Shown here in pieces: positions 15,005 through 23,051 of a DNA stretch of 36,906 nt. Both the position numbers and the translations under genes were made by a program. Below the pieces are notes generated by a model. That model saw nothing but the letters and a program-made list of their open reading frames with translations, was not told where the DNA came from and made no database searches. Each line of letters opens with the position of its first letter. The stretch's first letter is position 1. The DNA comes from Simkaniaceae bacterium (GTDB taxonomy: Bacteria > Chlamydiota > Chlamydiia > Chlamydiales > Simkaniaceae): NCBI GenBank assembly GCA_026708385.1, contig JAPOVA010000017.1, forward strand, positions 1 through 36,906, written 5' to 3'.

Positions 15005-16198
15005 TTAGAAATCGAGTTTCACGTCCAAGGTCAACCCGTAAAAACCGATATCTTCCGAAGATCTGTTGAACCTGATAACGGACGCCTCGTCCACTCTGAG
15101 GGTTTGTCTCTGTCTCCACCAGTATCTGGTATCGTAGGAAATGCCGGCACTTAAGTGCTTAAATCCCTGATGCATACATCTGTCATAGCGCAATCCTACC
15201 CCTAAGTGCGCCGTCGGTGAAAACCCTTGACGACTCGCCGTCACATGTGTTGGCCCGTTTTTCTCACCGGAGAGTTCTTCATCGTGTTTTATCCTAAACT
15301 TCGTGGCGATCAAAGCTCCGTCTATAGCACTACAAAAACTAAACCCGGATCCCAAGTACCATTTGGCGCAGGTACCGAGAGAAGGGCCTACTCCGAAGGT
15401 GTCCGACCTGTCGACAATACTATCGATCCGGTCACCAAGGCCCGCTTTGGTTATGGTTATGGTAGGGCCATCCTGTAAAGGTGTGGAAATTTGCGGTTCC
15501 CCCCCTTTATAGGAAGTCGTCTGTCTCTGACCGAACCAGACCAACTGCACGCCGAAATGGGGGTGCAGAGAGATCCTACCGCTGATGGGGTAGGTCCGCC
15601 CCAACCCACTACTTAAAAGGTGATGTTCCAGCTTATAACTCGACGACGCATCCTGACAAAACGTAAAAACGGATACCGAGCCCGGGTCCGGGTCATCACT
15701 CAAGGAAGATCGACCTAACAGAGGAAGAATCGACGAACTCGATGCCGGTACGCTGAAGGCGTCACTGCCTCCCGTGCTAAACCAAGTGTAGTCGAGCTTG
15801 GCGTTCCACATATCACGGACAAAGTTATAGCCGACCCCGACACTAAGTCCCCAATCCCAATTGCCGCGTACACTTCTAACCTTCCCCACAGGTGGCGTGC
15901 CTCCCGTCGGTCTCTTGTCGAAACAGGCATACTCCGTCCCTCCGACATGGGCACGCCGGTAGTTTGGGGCTACCGTAATATACAGGCCGTAACCGTTATC
16001 CATACCGGTGCCGTCTCCGGGCATACCATCCGCACCTTTCAATGTCATAACCGGATCGCCGCGCTCTTGTCGCGTCTGTTGCATCGGACGTTCGAGCTGC
16101 GATACATGATAGCTCATGTCCGAACCGGAAAAGGCAAGGGACGTCGCTACAAGAGAAGCGACGGCCGGTAATGCCTTTTTTAAAAAGCTCACTCTCAT
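15005..16198 (-). CDS. MOMP-like outer membrane protein (porin)
   Basis: The 397-residue product starts with a signal peptide (about 1-25, MRVSFLKKALPAVASLVATS). The rest alternates beta strands: GLYITVAPNYRRAHVGG, WGLSVGVGYNFV, WNAKLDYTWFSTGG, HLLSSGLGRTYPISGRISLH and HLGVGLRYDRC. It ends in LDVKLDF, with the C-terminal Phe of outer membrane beta-barrels. The length and the LDYTWFSTGG stretch resemble the MOMP-like porins of environmental chlamydiae. It has about five cysteines, fewer than classical MOMP, so disulfide cross-linking would be weaker. It is monocistronic on the minus strand. GAGGTAAAC provides the ribosome site before ATG 16198. Confidence 0.8.
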   Translation of the reverse strand: MRVSFLKKALPAVASLVATSLAFSGSDMSYHVSQLERPMQQTRQERGDPVMTLKGADGMPGDGTGMDNGYGLYITVAPNYRRAHVGGTEYACFDKRPTGGTPPVGKVRSVRGNWDWGLSVGVGYNFVRDMWNAKLDYTWFSTGGSDAFSVPASSSSILPLLGRSSLSDDPDPGSVSVFTFCQDASSSYKLEHHLLSSGLGRTYPISGRISLHPHFGVQLVWFGQRQTTSYKGGEPQISTPLQDGPTITITKAGLGDRIDSIVDRSDTFGVGPSLGTCAKWYLGSGFSFCSAIDGALIATKFRIKHDEELSGEKNGPTHVTASRQGFSPTAHLGVGLRYDRCMHQGFKHLSAGISYDTRYWWRQRQTLRVDEASVIRFNRSSEDIGFYGLTLDVKLDF

Positions 16199-16297
16199 CT
16201 TTGTTTACCTCAGAGGGGGGTTGATTTGCATTTCTATACTCTCTTCCCCATATAAATAAAAATAATAATTAATTAAAGTACTTTTTTATTTTTTTAT
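16199..16297 (-). promoter_or_regulatory. AT-rich promoter region of the MOMP-like gene
   Basis: These 99 bases are far richer in A and T than the surroundings and contain no gene. On the minus strand they include AATTAATTATTATTTTTATT, a possible UP-type element, and TATAGA about 45 bases before the start. The exact promoter cannot be placed with confidence. Confidence 0.4.
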
Positions 16298-17323
16298 CTA
16301 TTTTTCTACCGACGGGGAGGCATTTCGGGAAGATTCAAGCCATCTCCGGATGGCCCGGACAAAGGAATCCAAACCGGTCCGTCGCAAGGCGGAAATTTCA
16401 AACACGGTCTCAGGATCAAAAGGATACGATTTTCTGAATCGACCAACATACTCTTGCGCAGAGGGGAGGTCGACCTTGTTTAACGCCACGAGAAAAGGTT
16501 TTCCGGCCGTCTCGGGAGAAAAGGCAAGAAGCTCTCGCCTTATCGCGCAAAAATCCCCGTAAGGATCTCCCGCTACCGGACCTCCGCAGGCAATCACGAT
16601 CACCACGATCGTTGCCCTTTCGATATGTCTTAGAAACGCAAAACCCGGACCTTTGTTACAACGAGCCCCTTCAATCAGACCCGGAACATCGGCAAATGAA
16701 AGCCGGAAGTAATCTTCATATTCGAGCCACCCGATGTTCGGCCTGAGAGTCGTAAAGGGGTAGGGGGCCGTCTTCGCCTGCGTAGCGGTCACGGCATTGA
16801 GGAGGGTCGATTTGCCGGAGCTCGGCAAACCGACAAGTCCGACATCGGCGATCAGTTTCAACTCCAAAGAGAGCTCCCGTACCTCTCCCTGCTCTCCCGG
16901 AGTGCACCTCTCGGGTATCCGGTTGACCGATGTCTTAAAGAAGGCATTCCCCCTTCCCCCTCTGCCTCCCGAACAGGCCGTATAGATCTGTCCGGGGCCG
17001 GTAAAATCGCAGAGGATACGCCCCGTAGAGGGTTCCCTGATCAACGTGCCACAAGGGACGGGCAAGATGTAATCCTTACCCGATGCACCTTGCCGGTTAT
17101 TGGCACCCCCCCCCTTACCGTTTCCGGCGCGCACGAACGTAAGTCGACGAAGATGGTCCAAGGAGAAGCGGTTCGGATCCGAAGCAATGAGGACGGAGCC
17201 TCCGGGTCCGCCGTTCCCTCCGTAAGGTCCCCCTTTCGGAAGGAACCTCTCCCGGCACCAAGCGACGACACCGTCACCCCCCTTTCCCGCAATCAACTTA
17301 AGAGTAGCGCGATCAACGAACAT
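16298..17323 (-). CDS. obg: GTPase Obg
   Basis: The 341-residue product has the glycine-rich Obg fold at the N-terminus: GKGGDGVVAWCRERFLPKGG, GGNGGPGGSV and SGGRGGRGNAFFKT. The G domain follows: GLPSSGKSTLL as Walker A, then ADVPGLIEGA and NKVDLP. Obg proteins bind the 50S subunit and act in late ribosome maturation. The C-terminal extension found in some homologs is absent, as is usual for the shorter class. It lies 66 bases downstream of rpmA in the order rplU-rpmA-obg. Confidence 0.97.
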   Translation of the reverse strand: MFVDRATLKLIAGKGGDGVVAWCRERFLPKGGPYGGNGGPGGSVLIASDPNRFSLDHLRRLTFVRAGNGKGGGANNRQGASGKDYILPVPCGTLIREPSTGRILCDFTGPGQIYTACSGGRGGRGNAFFKTSVNRIPERCTPGEQGEVRELSLELKLIADVGLVGLPSSGKSTLLNAVTATQAKTAPYPFTTLRPNIGWLEYEDYFRLSFADVPGLIEGARCNKGPGFAFLRHIERATIVVIVIACGGPVAGDPYGDFCAIRRELLAFSPETAGKPFLVALNKVDLPSAQEYVGRFRKSYPFDPETVFEISALRRTGLDSFVRAIRRWLESSRNASPSVEK

Positions 17324-17389
17324 GACGACTACGGAACCCCCGACTCGGAAACACCGGCAACCGACACACCCCTGCCGGGCGACACCGAT

Positions 17390-17635
17390 CTACGGAACCA
17401 CGGCAACCAACATCCGTTTGGTTCGGCGATACCGGACACATCCGTCGATCAAGGCAAAGAGGGTATCATCCCTTCCCCTCTTCACCCCGTCCGACGGATG
17501 CCACTTCGTACCGCGCTGACGTACGATAATACTCCCCGCGGAAACCCGTTGGCCGTCCCCGACCTTCACTCCCAAACGTTGTGCGTTGGAATCTCTGCCG
17601 TTACGGCTCGATCCCTGTCCCTTCTTATGTGCCAT
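17390..17635 (-). CDS. rpmA: 50S ribosomal protein L27
   Basis: The 81-residue product starts [20 protein letters not shown] and continues [20 protein letters not shown] and [14 protein letters not shown], which is diagnostic of L27. Its N-terminal tail reaches the peptidyl transferase centre. It begins one base after the rplU stop, so the two are cotranscribed. Confidence 0.98.
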   Translation of the reverse strand: MAHKKGQGSSRNGRDSNAQRLGVKVGDGQRVSAGSIIVRQRGTKWHPSDGVKRGRDDTLFALIDGCVRYRRTKRMLVAVVP

Positions 17636-17636
17636 A

Positions 17637-17963
17637 TCACCCCTCCTTTCGTGAACCGATCGTCGCTATTTTTACCTGCAGATACTTCTGCCTGTGCCCC
17701 ACCTTGCGACGGTACCCTTTTCTCCTCTTATACTTAAAGGCAATCACCTTAGGCCCCTTAACCTGTCCGACAATCTCACCCGAAACGACATGATTCGCCG
17801 CATCGGAACCCGTCACATATCCGCCCTCCCCGTCATGCACGAAAAGCACATCACGGAAAGTAACCGATCCGGACACTTCGACACCCCGTATCAACTCGAC
17901 CGATACGACATCCCCCACGCCGACCTTGTACTGCTTCCCACCGCTCCGAATGATCGCATACAC
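17637..17963 (-). CDS. rplU: 50S ribosomal protein L21
   Basis: The 108-residue product starts [20 protein letters not shown] and ends with [20 protein letters not shown] and VKIATIG, typical of L21. I place the start at GTG 17963 because L21 proteins begin at this Tyr-Ala-Ile-Ile segment. An ATG at 18002 would add 13 residues and has AGAGGA upstream, so it remains an alternative. This is the first gene of the rplU-rpmA-obg operon. Confidence 0.93.
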   Translation of the reverse strand: MYAIIRSGGKQYKVGVGDVVSVELIRGVEVSGSVTFRDVLFVHDGEGGYVTGSDAANHVVSGEIVGQVKGPKVIAFKYKRRKGYRRKVGHRQKYLQVKIATIGSRKEG

Positions 17964-18102
17964 GACAAACCCCCGTCCTGCCACTCCGACGCAGAGTACC
18001 ATGCATGCCTTTTCCTCTCAACGGAAAAGGGAAAAAGAAAACGATTGTGCAAAAATAGTACAAAGCTCTATTTTCCCGGGGTAGGTCAGTCCGTACGGGT
18101 CC

Positions 18103-18175
<73 letters not shown>

Positions 18176-18185
18176 TTCAACGTGA

Positions 18186-18426
18186 GCCGGGGCGCGGTTT
18201 TGCGCGGTGGGGTGAGGCCGTCACCACGGAGCGCGGAGCCGTTTTCTGCGGGTGGGGGGTTGCCGACATTCCGGCGTGGCACGGTTTCGTGATCGGAGAT
18301 GATGAGGTCGGCGCGTTACCGGAGTTTGTCGAGAGTAACATGTGGTGGCCATCCTTCCCGTTTGCAAGTCTTACGGATCGTCCGGGCACTTCCTTCGAGC
18401 CCTCTTACTACCTCCGAACCGTTTAG
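18186..18426 (+). pseudogene. open remnant without a start codon, unidentified
   Basis: Starting a few bases after tRNA-Phe, a frame is open for 79 codons to TAG at 18424-18426. It reads like coding sequence, with WGEAVTTERGAVFCGWGVAD, then IPAWHGFVIGDDEVGALPEF. There is no plausible start codon or ribosome site, since the frame runs back into the tRNA gene. I suspect a gene piece fused to the tRNA end by insertion or deletion. No family is recognised. Confidence 0.35.
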
Positions 18427-18690
18427 CTCTCTACGGTCGCCCCTGCTTTCCGATGCGGTGCGGTGCGGAATTTGCGCGTAACCCGTTCTCTTTTTACGGG
18501 AGGCGGTTTTTTCTTTTTGCTAAAAATCCCGGCTTCGGGTTACACTGTCCGGCGAATGAAAATCACACGAGCGTCTCAACCGCTCGCGTGAAGGCCCGGG
18601 TACGAACAACCGGACCGAACCCAACATGAAAAAGGGCTCATGATGGATACGACCCGCAGTCTACACGGCACTTCAAAGTTTTTCCACAAT
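18427..18690. other. intergenic stretch before the secretion operon
   Basis: No gene is supported here. A small hairpin CCCG-GCTT-CGGG occurs near 18529, preceded by T-rich stretches (about 18490-18520). Together with the promoter at 18691-18718 this forms the upstream control region of the operon. Confidence 0.4.
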
Positions 18691-18718
18691 TTGTTGCTCG
18701 TTCGGCATCGCGTAGAGT
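18691..18718 (+). promoter_or_regulatory. possible promoter of the tra operon
   Basis: TTGTTG at 18691-18696 and TAGAGT at 18713-18718 are 16 bases apart. They lie 34 bases before the pilin start, ahead of the ribosome site AGAGGAAAG. Confidence 0.35.
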
Positions 18719-18752
18719 TGTGCTCGCCCGATACACCTCGAGAGGAAAGTGT

Positions 18753-19088
18753 ATGACGATGATCACATTGACCGGCCGTGCGCGTACGTGCGCAACGGTC
18801 ATGATCAACAGTTCGCGAATGTGGCTCTCCCTACTGCTTCTGCTTCCCGCCATCGGGTTTTGCGACGGCCCGACCGTTGCCGAAAAGGAACTCACCGGCG
18901 CTGCCGAAAAGCTGATCAACCTCCTGTTCACGGGAGCGGTACGGAACATCTTGTTGTTCTTTGCCCTCGGCTCCGGGGTGGTGGGTAGCGTCCTTTCCGG
19001 TTCCCCCAAACCGTTCTTCGTGAGTATTACCTTCGGCCTGATTCTCTTTCTTGCTCCGAAGGTACTCAGTTTGCTGCAAGGGCTGTAA
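18753..19088 (+). CDS. traA: TraA/VirB2-like pilin precursor, 111 aa
   Basis: A long N-terminal leader ends with the hydrophobic stretch MWLSLLLLLPAIGFCDG, a likely signal-peptide cleavage region. The mature part carries two hydrophobic segments, KLINLLFTGAVRNILLFFAL and PFFVSITFGLILFLAPKVLS, separated by a short loop (GSGVVGSVLSGSP). This is the layout of F pilin and VirB2 subunits, which assemble into the pilus filament. Sequence identity to F TraA is not visible; the call rests on topology, size and position as the first gene before traL. AGAGGAAAG at 18741-18749 is the ribosome site. Confidence 0.75.
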   Translation: MTMITLTGRARTCATVMINSSRMWLSLLLLLPAIGFCDGPTVAEKELTGAAEKLINLLFTGAVRNILLFFALGSGVVGSVLSGSPKPFFVSITFGLILFLAPKVLSLLQGL

Positions 19089-19105
19089 CAACGTAGGTCA
19101 TATCC

Positions 19106-19387
19106 ATGTCCGTAGAAAACCCCTTCCGTTTTTTGGACCGTCCCGTCTCCTTTTTCGGCATCTCCTATGTCACATTGGGGAGCATCATCGGCATTTTTTT
19201 TACCGGCATGGCCTTCGACAGCTTTTCCCTGATGACGGTCACCACGATCTCCTCTCTCGCCCTTTCACGTTTGGCAAAGCGCTTACCCCCCTTCGGGATC
19301 ATGCGCAAAATCTGCAATACGTTCCCCCTCCGGATTCCGAAGACCGATTTCTTCGTGCCACCCCACAAAAAAACGTTGGTCAGCTGA
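19106..19387 (+). CDS. traL: TraL, type IV secretion system inner membrane protein
   Basis: The 93-residue product starts MSVENPFRFLDRPVSFFGIS and has one long hydrophobic region (about 18-55), followed by a basic end. This matches TraL/VirB3-like proteins, which have the same length and an N-terminal R-x-L-D-R-P motif. They anchor pilus assembly at the inner membrane. AGGT lies eight bases upstream. Its stop overlaps the traE ATG by one base. Confidence 0.88.
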   Translation: MSVENPFRFLDRPVSFFGISYVTLGSIIGIFFTGMAFDSFSLMTVTTISSLALSRLAKRLPPFGIMRKICNTFPLRIPKTDFFVPPHKKTLVS

Positions 19388-19953
19388 TGAACAGTGTCAC
19401 GAGGAAGCAAAGGGAATCGGCCGTTACCATGCAGAGAAACGCCCTTCTGGTCGCCCTCCTCTGTATGGTGATCGTGCTCATCGTCATGTGTGTGCGCGTT
19501 ACGGGAGGGGGACATGTTGAAATACGCACGGCCCCGACACACAGAGTGGACGCAACGACCATCGCAAATGCCGCCGAGGTGATTCTTCACAAACTTCTCA
19601 GCCGCACGGGATTCGAAACGCCCGAACAAGACGCCCGGATGTTGTGTTGGGTGGCCCCCTCGTATAAATCGTTCCTCGTAGACAAGTTGGCACAATCCAA
19701 GAAAAAGATCCTCGCCAAAAAGATCTCCTTTTCTTGGGAACAAACCGGCATCTCCTCACAAATCACCGATGCCGCACACGTAAAGGTGCATATCGTCGGT
19801 GATCTCTCCTCATATATTCCGACCCGGAAGGAAGGGAGACAACTCATCCGGAAGGTACGGAAATCGTACCTCTTGCACTTTGCCGTGAAGGGTGGGGAGA
19901 CTCTACTCGAAAACATCACGGAAGAGGAGGAAGCACATGAAGCGAAGGGTTAG
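19387..19953 (+). CDS. traE: TraE, type IV secretion system protein (VirB5/VirB8-like)
   Basis: At 188 residues it has the exact usual length of TraE. A cytoplasmic start is followed by one membrane helix (ALLVALLCMVIVLIVMCVRV, about 17-36) and a periplasmic domain with ARMLCWVAPSYKSFLVDKLA and a C-terminal YLLHFAVKGGETLLENI. TraE proteins are VirB8-fold scaffold components of the inner membrane complex. The start is fixed by the one-base overlap with traL. The end overlaps the DsbB-like gene by 17 bases. Confidence 0.88.
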   Translation: MNSVTRKQRESAVTMQRNALLVALLCMVIVLIVMCVRVTGGGHVEIRTAPTHRVDATTIANAAEVILHKLLSRTGFETPEQDARMLCWVAPSYKSFLVDKLAQSKKKILAKKISFSWEQTGISSQITDAAHVKVHIVGDLSSYIPTRKEGRQLIRKVRKSYLLHFAVKGGETLLENITEEEEAHEAKG

Positions 19954-20401
19954 CGTGCTCTCTTTTTCCTATCCGGCCATACCGGCGTGTGTCCTTGCGG
20001 CATCCGCGATCGTGGAAATCTCTCATAGGGCTCCCTGCCTCTTCTGCGCTTGGCAACGGATCGCCTGGACCTTTGCCCTCGTTGTTGCCTCCGTTTTCCT
20101 CGTATCCGAAAATAAGTGGCTGTTGCTCCCGTTTCGCCTCGCCCTCTTGTCCGTAATCGTGATCGGCACGATCGCCCTTTTGCAAACGGAAACCGTATGT
20201 ACCCCATCCTTTCCGAAGAGCGCAACCCCTGCGGACTTGATCGATTCGTTCGCAAGTAGCGGTAGATCGTGCCGGAAAGTCACCGTTGCGGGAATCCCCC
20301 TACACGCCTACTCCGTCTGCTGCGCATTTCTCGCAGCCTCCGTAACGTTTCTCAAACAACGGCCCCGTACCAAGGAGGAAGACCGATGCTCAAACGTGTA
20401 G
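19937..20401 (+). CDS. dsbB: DsbB-like disulfide bond oxidoreductase
   Basis: This 154-residue integral membrane protein has four hydrophobic segments. The redox motif C34-L-F-C37 in APCLFCAWQRIAW corresponds to the C-x-x-C plus Gln-Arg of DsbB, after the first membrane segment. A second cysteine pair, C88 and C112, lies in the periplasmic loop before the last segment. DsbB passes electrons from DsbA to quinones. Its presence between traE and traK is unusual, since the F operon lacks a dsbB. With the DsbA-like protein at 22252 it forms a dedicated pair that could oxidise the cysteine-rich TraU, TraN, TrbC and TraH. GAAGAGGAGG precedes the ATG. Confidence 0.85.
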   Translation: MKRRVSVLSFSYPAIPACVLAASAIVEISHRAPCLFCAWQRIAWTFALVVASVFLVSENKWLLLPFRLALLSVIVIGTIALLQTETVCTPSFPKSATPADLIDSFASSGRSCRKVTVAGIPLHAYSVCCAFLAASVTFLKQRPRTKEEDRCSNV

Positions 20402-21099
20402 CCGTCATCGCCTCCCTTCACACCTGCCTTATCGGCTCTCCGGAGGCGAGTGTGGTACGTCAGCCACTCGACGAAAGCAACGTGATCCGCGTCACCGTTT
20501 CCGAGAGGCACCACAACGTTCTCCATTTCAAAGAGGGAAAAATCAAACAGGTTACGGCCGACCCCCGCTTTTTCGATTTCAGAATCAATGAGACCTACGG
20601 ACAGGCCCTCTTCGCCGTCAAACAACCCCTACCGACCGCCCAAGCCGTCTCCGTACTCGTTTCGTCGGGACAAGTGCAAAACTTCCTCATATCGGGAGGA
20701 GAAGAAGAGCCGACGATCATCTTCCTGGAAGACGAAGAAGAGGAACCGCATCCGATTCCGTCCGAAGAGACCCTCATCGCACCGAGAGATATTGCCATGC
20801 TCTTGCGGGGAGAAGAACCGGAGGGATTTCACAAGAGAGACCTCGATGAAGGAGAAACGTTCACCTTTCAGAGTTCTCTATTCTCCCTGGTCGAAAAGGT
20901 ATCGGTCTTTGAAGGTCCTACCGAAAAGGTCTTTGTTGTCCGGCTCGAAAACCGGAAGGGCAAGGCCGTCACCGTCGATCCCCGTTTCATGAAAGGGGCC
21001 AAAACCTCCTGGGTGATCGCTCTCGATAAAACTCTCCGGCAACGCGAACGGACTACCGTCATCTTATCGGAAAGAAAAGGGGGTTCCTCCGGTGTCTGA
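20386..21099 (+). CDS. traK: TraK, secretin-like outer membrane core protein
   Basis: The 237-residue product has a short signal peptide (MLKRVAVIASLHTCLIGSPE). A first beta domain includes VIRVTVSERHHNVLHF and KQVTADPRFFDFRI. An acidic linker rich in Glu (about 106-120) follows, then a C-terminal domain with KVFVVRLENRKGKAVTVDPR and KTSWVIALDK. This is the VirB9-like layout of TraK, which forms the outer membrane core with TraV and TraB. CAAGGAGGAA is the ribosome site. It overlaps the preceding gene's 3' end by 16 bases. Confidence 0.88.
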   Translation: MLKRVAVIASLHTCLIGSPEASVVRQPLDESNVIRVTVSERHHNVLHFKEGKIKQVTADPRFFDFRINETYGQALFAVKQPLPTAQAVSVLVSSGQVQNFLISGGEEEPTIIFLEDEEEEPHPIPSEETLIAPRDIAMLLRGEEPEGFHKRDLDEGETFTFQSSLFSLVEKVSVFEGPTEKVFVVRLENRKGKAVTVDPRFMKGAKTSWVIALDKTLRQRERTTVILSERKGGSSGV

Positions 21100-22255
21100 G
21101 ACGAACAGAAAAACCATGCGGAAAAACCTCTTCGTAGCAGGCGGAGTGCTAGCCATCCTCTTCGTCGTCCTCGGTCTTCTCTCTTCGGAAAGGGGGCGGA
21201 AAAAAGAGACGACGCCCGTCGTACACCGTGCACCGATGCCCGTAGATGATCCCGAACACTCTCCGACCGAGATCAAACAGGCACACATGGAACTCGAAAT
21301 CGAAGAACTCAAATCGAGCTTGGAGGATCTCCGGAGGGAGACGATCGACCTCAAGGAAGAAAATACCCTCCTTTCCGGGGAAAACGAAAAACTCCGCAAG
21401 ACGACGGGTAACCTCAAGAGCTCTCTGGAAAGGACGAACGATGCGATCAAGAAGGTTGCCCTATCAAAAGAGGGAAAGACGCAAGGGGAGGAGAGATCCG
21501 GATTCACAATGCGTGTGTGGCAGTCCGAATCCGCACATGCACCGAACAATGTGGAGCATACCATTCCGGCCGGAACGGTCGTGCGTTGCCTTCTCGTTTC
21601 CACTGCCTACTGCCCCGTGGGAGCGGGATCGGCTTCCGACCCCAGACAGATGATCCTGCAGCCCGTTGCTAACGGACAGCTGCCGAAACGGGTCCGTGTA
21701 CTTCTCAAAGGGGCACGCTTCCTCGGCACGGCCGTAGGGGATAGACGTTCCGAGAGAGCTTATGTTCGCGTTGAACGGATGACGAAGATGATCGGGAAAG
21801 GGGGGGACTTTATCTCTACGTCGATGGCCGGATTCGTGGTCGATGCCGACGGAGCGGAAGGGATTTCCGGTGTTTTAATCGACAAGGCGGGTCAATTCAT
21901 CCTTCGATCCGGTGTAGCCGCCGCCTTACAGGGAATCGGCCAAGGGTTGCAGGCGGCCATCAACAACCAAACAATCAGCAAACTGGCCCGAGAGGGAAGC
22001 ACCCGCCCCCTGCTCAACATGGATACGTTCAAGAATGCGGGTATAACGGGCAGTTCCACCTCCTTGCAAGAACTTGCCAAGTACTACCTGGATCAGGCAA
22101 AAGACCTCGCTCCCGTCTTGGAGATCAGCCGTAAACCCACGCGAACGGTTGACGTAGTCTTCGTCAAAGATGTCGGACTCGGAGAAAAAAACATCAAAAA
22201 AGCCATTGAAAACGAACGCGCCGAAAGGATGCAACGCAGGGACGTATTCGAATGA
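21092..22255 (+). CDS. traB: TraB, VirB10-like core complex protein
   Basis: The 387-residue product has an N-terminal membrane helix (NLFVAGGVLAILFVVLGLLS, about 12-31). A coiled coil runs from about 55 to 120 (MELEIEELKSSLEDLRRETI and onward). A C-terminal beta-barrel domain starts at about 145, with TIPAGTVVRCLLVSTAYCPV, LLKGARFLGTAVGDRRSERA and LIDKAGQFILRSGVAAALQG. This is the standard TraB/VirB10 layout linking inner and outer membranes. The GTG at 21092 overlaps the traK stop; ATG 21116 is an alternative. The end joins the next gene as ATGA. Confidence 0.92.
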   Translation: MSETNRKTMRKNLFVAGGVLAILFVVLGLLSSERGRKKETTPVVHRAPMPVDDPEHSPTEIKQAHMELEIEELKSSLEDLRRETIDLKEENTLLSGENEKLRKTTGNLKSSLERTNDAIKKVALSKEGKTQGEERSGFTMRVWQSESAHAPNNVEHTIPAGTVVRCLLVSTAYCPVGAGSASDPRQMILQPVANGQLPKRVRVLLKGARFLGTAVGDRRSERAYVRVERMTKMIGKGGDFISTSMAGFVVDADGAEGISGVLIDKAGQFILRSGVAAALQGIGQGLQAAINNQTISKLAREGSTRPLLNMDTFKNAGITGSSTSLQELAKYYLDQAKDLAPVLEISRKPTRTVDVVFVKDVGLGEKNIKKAIENERAERMQRRDVFE

Positions 22256-22839
22256 AGAGAGAGAAAAGATATCCGATCATCTCCCTTGCAACGGTAGCGA
22301 TCCTCCTTCTTACCCGATCGGCCTTTGCCTTCGAAAAAATGGACGAAAAGTATTTGATCCGAGTGGGAAATCCCGAAGCCACGGAGGCGATAACGCACTA
22401 TTTCTCCCTCGCCTGCCCGCACTGCGTCCTATCGACGATAAGGGAATTTCCCAAGATCTTTGACAGATACGTCAAGGACGGACGCCTGCTTTGGACTTTC
22501 CACGCCAACCCCTCCGACGTGAACACCGTCCGTTTCCTGATATGCTTGGAAAAGATGCCGGAAAGCCGGAAGTTTTCCTTTTTCTGGAATGTTTTGGGCA
22601 TCGCCCTAGCCGACGAAGAGGAGCTCCCCTTTTTGTTGGAAGAACAGAGCCGTTTGCACGGCCACGCCATATCCGGACTTGCCGATCCGGACTTTCTCAA
22701 AAGGGCGCCGGCAACGCTACGCTCTTCGGAGTACCTCAACCAAGAGGGTGTCCCCGGGTCGGTCCCCTCGATAGAGAAAGACGGCATCTTGGTTAAGGGG
22801 GCACCGACATTGGCCAAGGTAAGGGAGATATTGCGATGA
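22252..22839 (+). CDS. dsbA: DsbA-like thiol-disulfide oxidoreductase
   Basis: The 195-residue product has a signal peptide (about 1-26, ending TRSAFA). Its thioredoxin-fold active site C55-P-H-C58 (FSLACPHCVLS) is the same four residues as E. coli DsbA. The helical insertion follows, and near the C-terminus VPGSVPSIEKDG contains the cis-proline loop (V171-P172). It would introduce disulfides into secreted proteins and be re-oxidised by the DsbB-like protein encoded four genes earlier in the same operon. In F plasmids the equivalent position carries the DsbC-like TrbB. ATGA overlaps exist on both sides. Confidence 0.88.
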   Translation: MKREKRYPIISLATVAILLLTRSAFAFEKMDEKYLIRVGNPEATEAITHYFSLACPHCVLSTIREFPKIFDRYVKDGRLLWTFHANPSDVNTVRFLICLEKMPESRKFSFFWNVLGIALADEEELPFLLEEQSRLHGHAISGLADPDFLKRAPATLRSSEYLNQEGVPGSVPSIEKDGILVKGAPTLAKVREILR

Positions 22840-23051
22840 GAATGCTCGTACCGACCGTGATCGGCTCTCTTCTCCTCACGGGATGCAACGTGTACGAAAC
22901 GAGGTTTGCAAAGGGGGGGGAACTCACTTCTCACCTTCTGGAGCGCATTGAAGAGAGACCGGGAGAGGAAGACGACCGGTTGCCCCCCTTTGACGAAACG
23001 ACCACAAACCCGAAAAAGGGGAAAGGACACCATGATGCGCACCATCAATGA
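22836..23051 (+). CDS. traV: short lipoprotein in the TraV position, 71 aa
   Basis: A signal peptide with the lipobox LLLTGC ends at Cys 17. The mature start NVYETRFAKGGE resembles the region after the lipid anchor of TraV, which usually continues with a conserved cysteine pair. Those cysteines and most of the usual length (about 170 residues) are missing, and the remainder is charged and probably disordered. Its position before traC and after the TraB/Dsb genes supports a TraV role as outer membrane anchor of the core. It could be a minimal form or a truncated copy. It overlaps dsbA by ATGA and traC by 20 bases. Confidence 0.6.
   Translation: MRMLVPTVIGSLLLTGCNVYETRFAKGGELTSHLLERIEERPGEEDDRLPPFDETTTNPKKGKGHHDAHHQ

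Noticed and set aside
19051-19386. Upstream extension of the traE frame
   Set aside because: It overlaps the whole of traL. The TGATG junction and the usual TraE length place the start at 19387.
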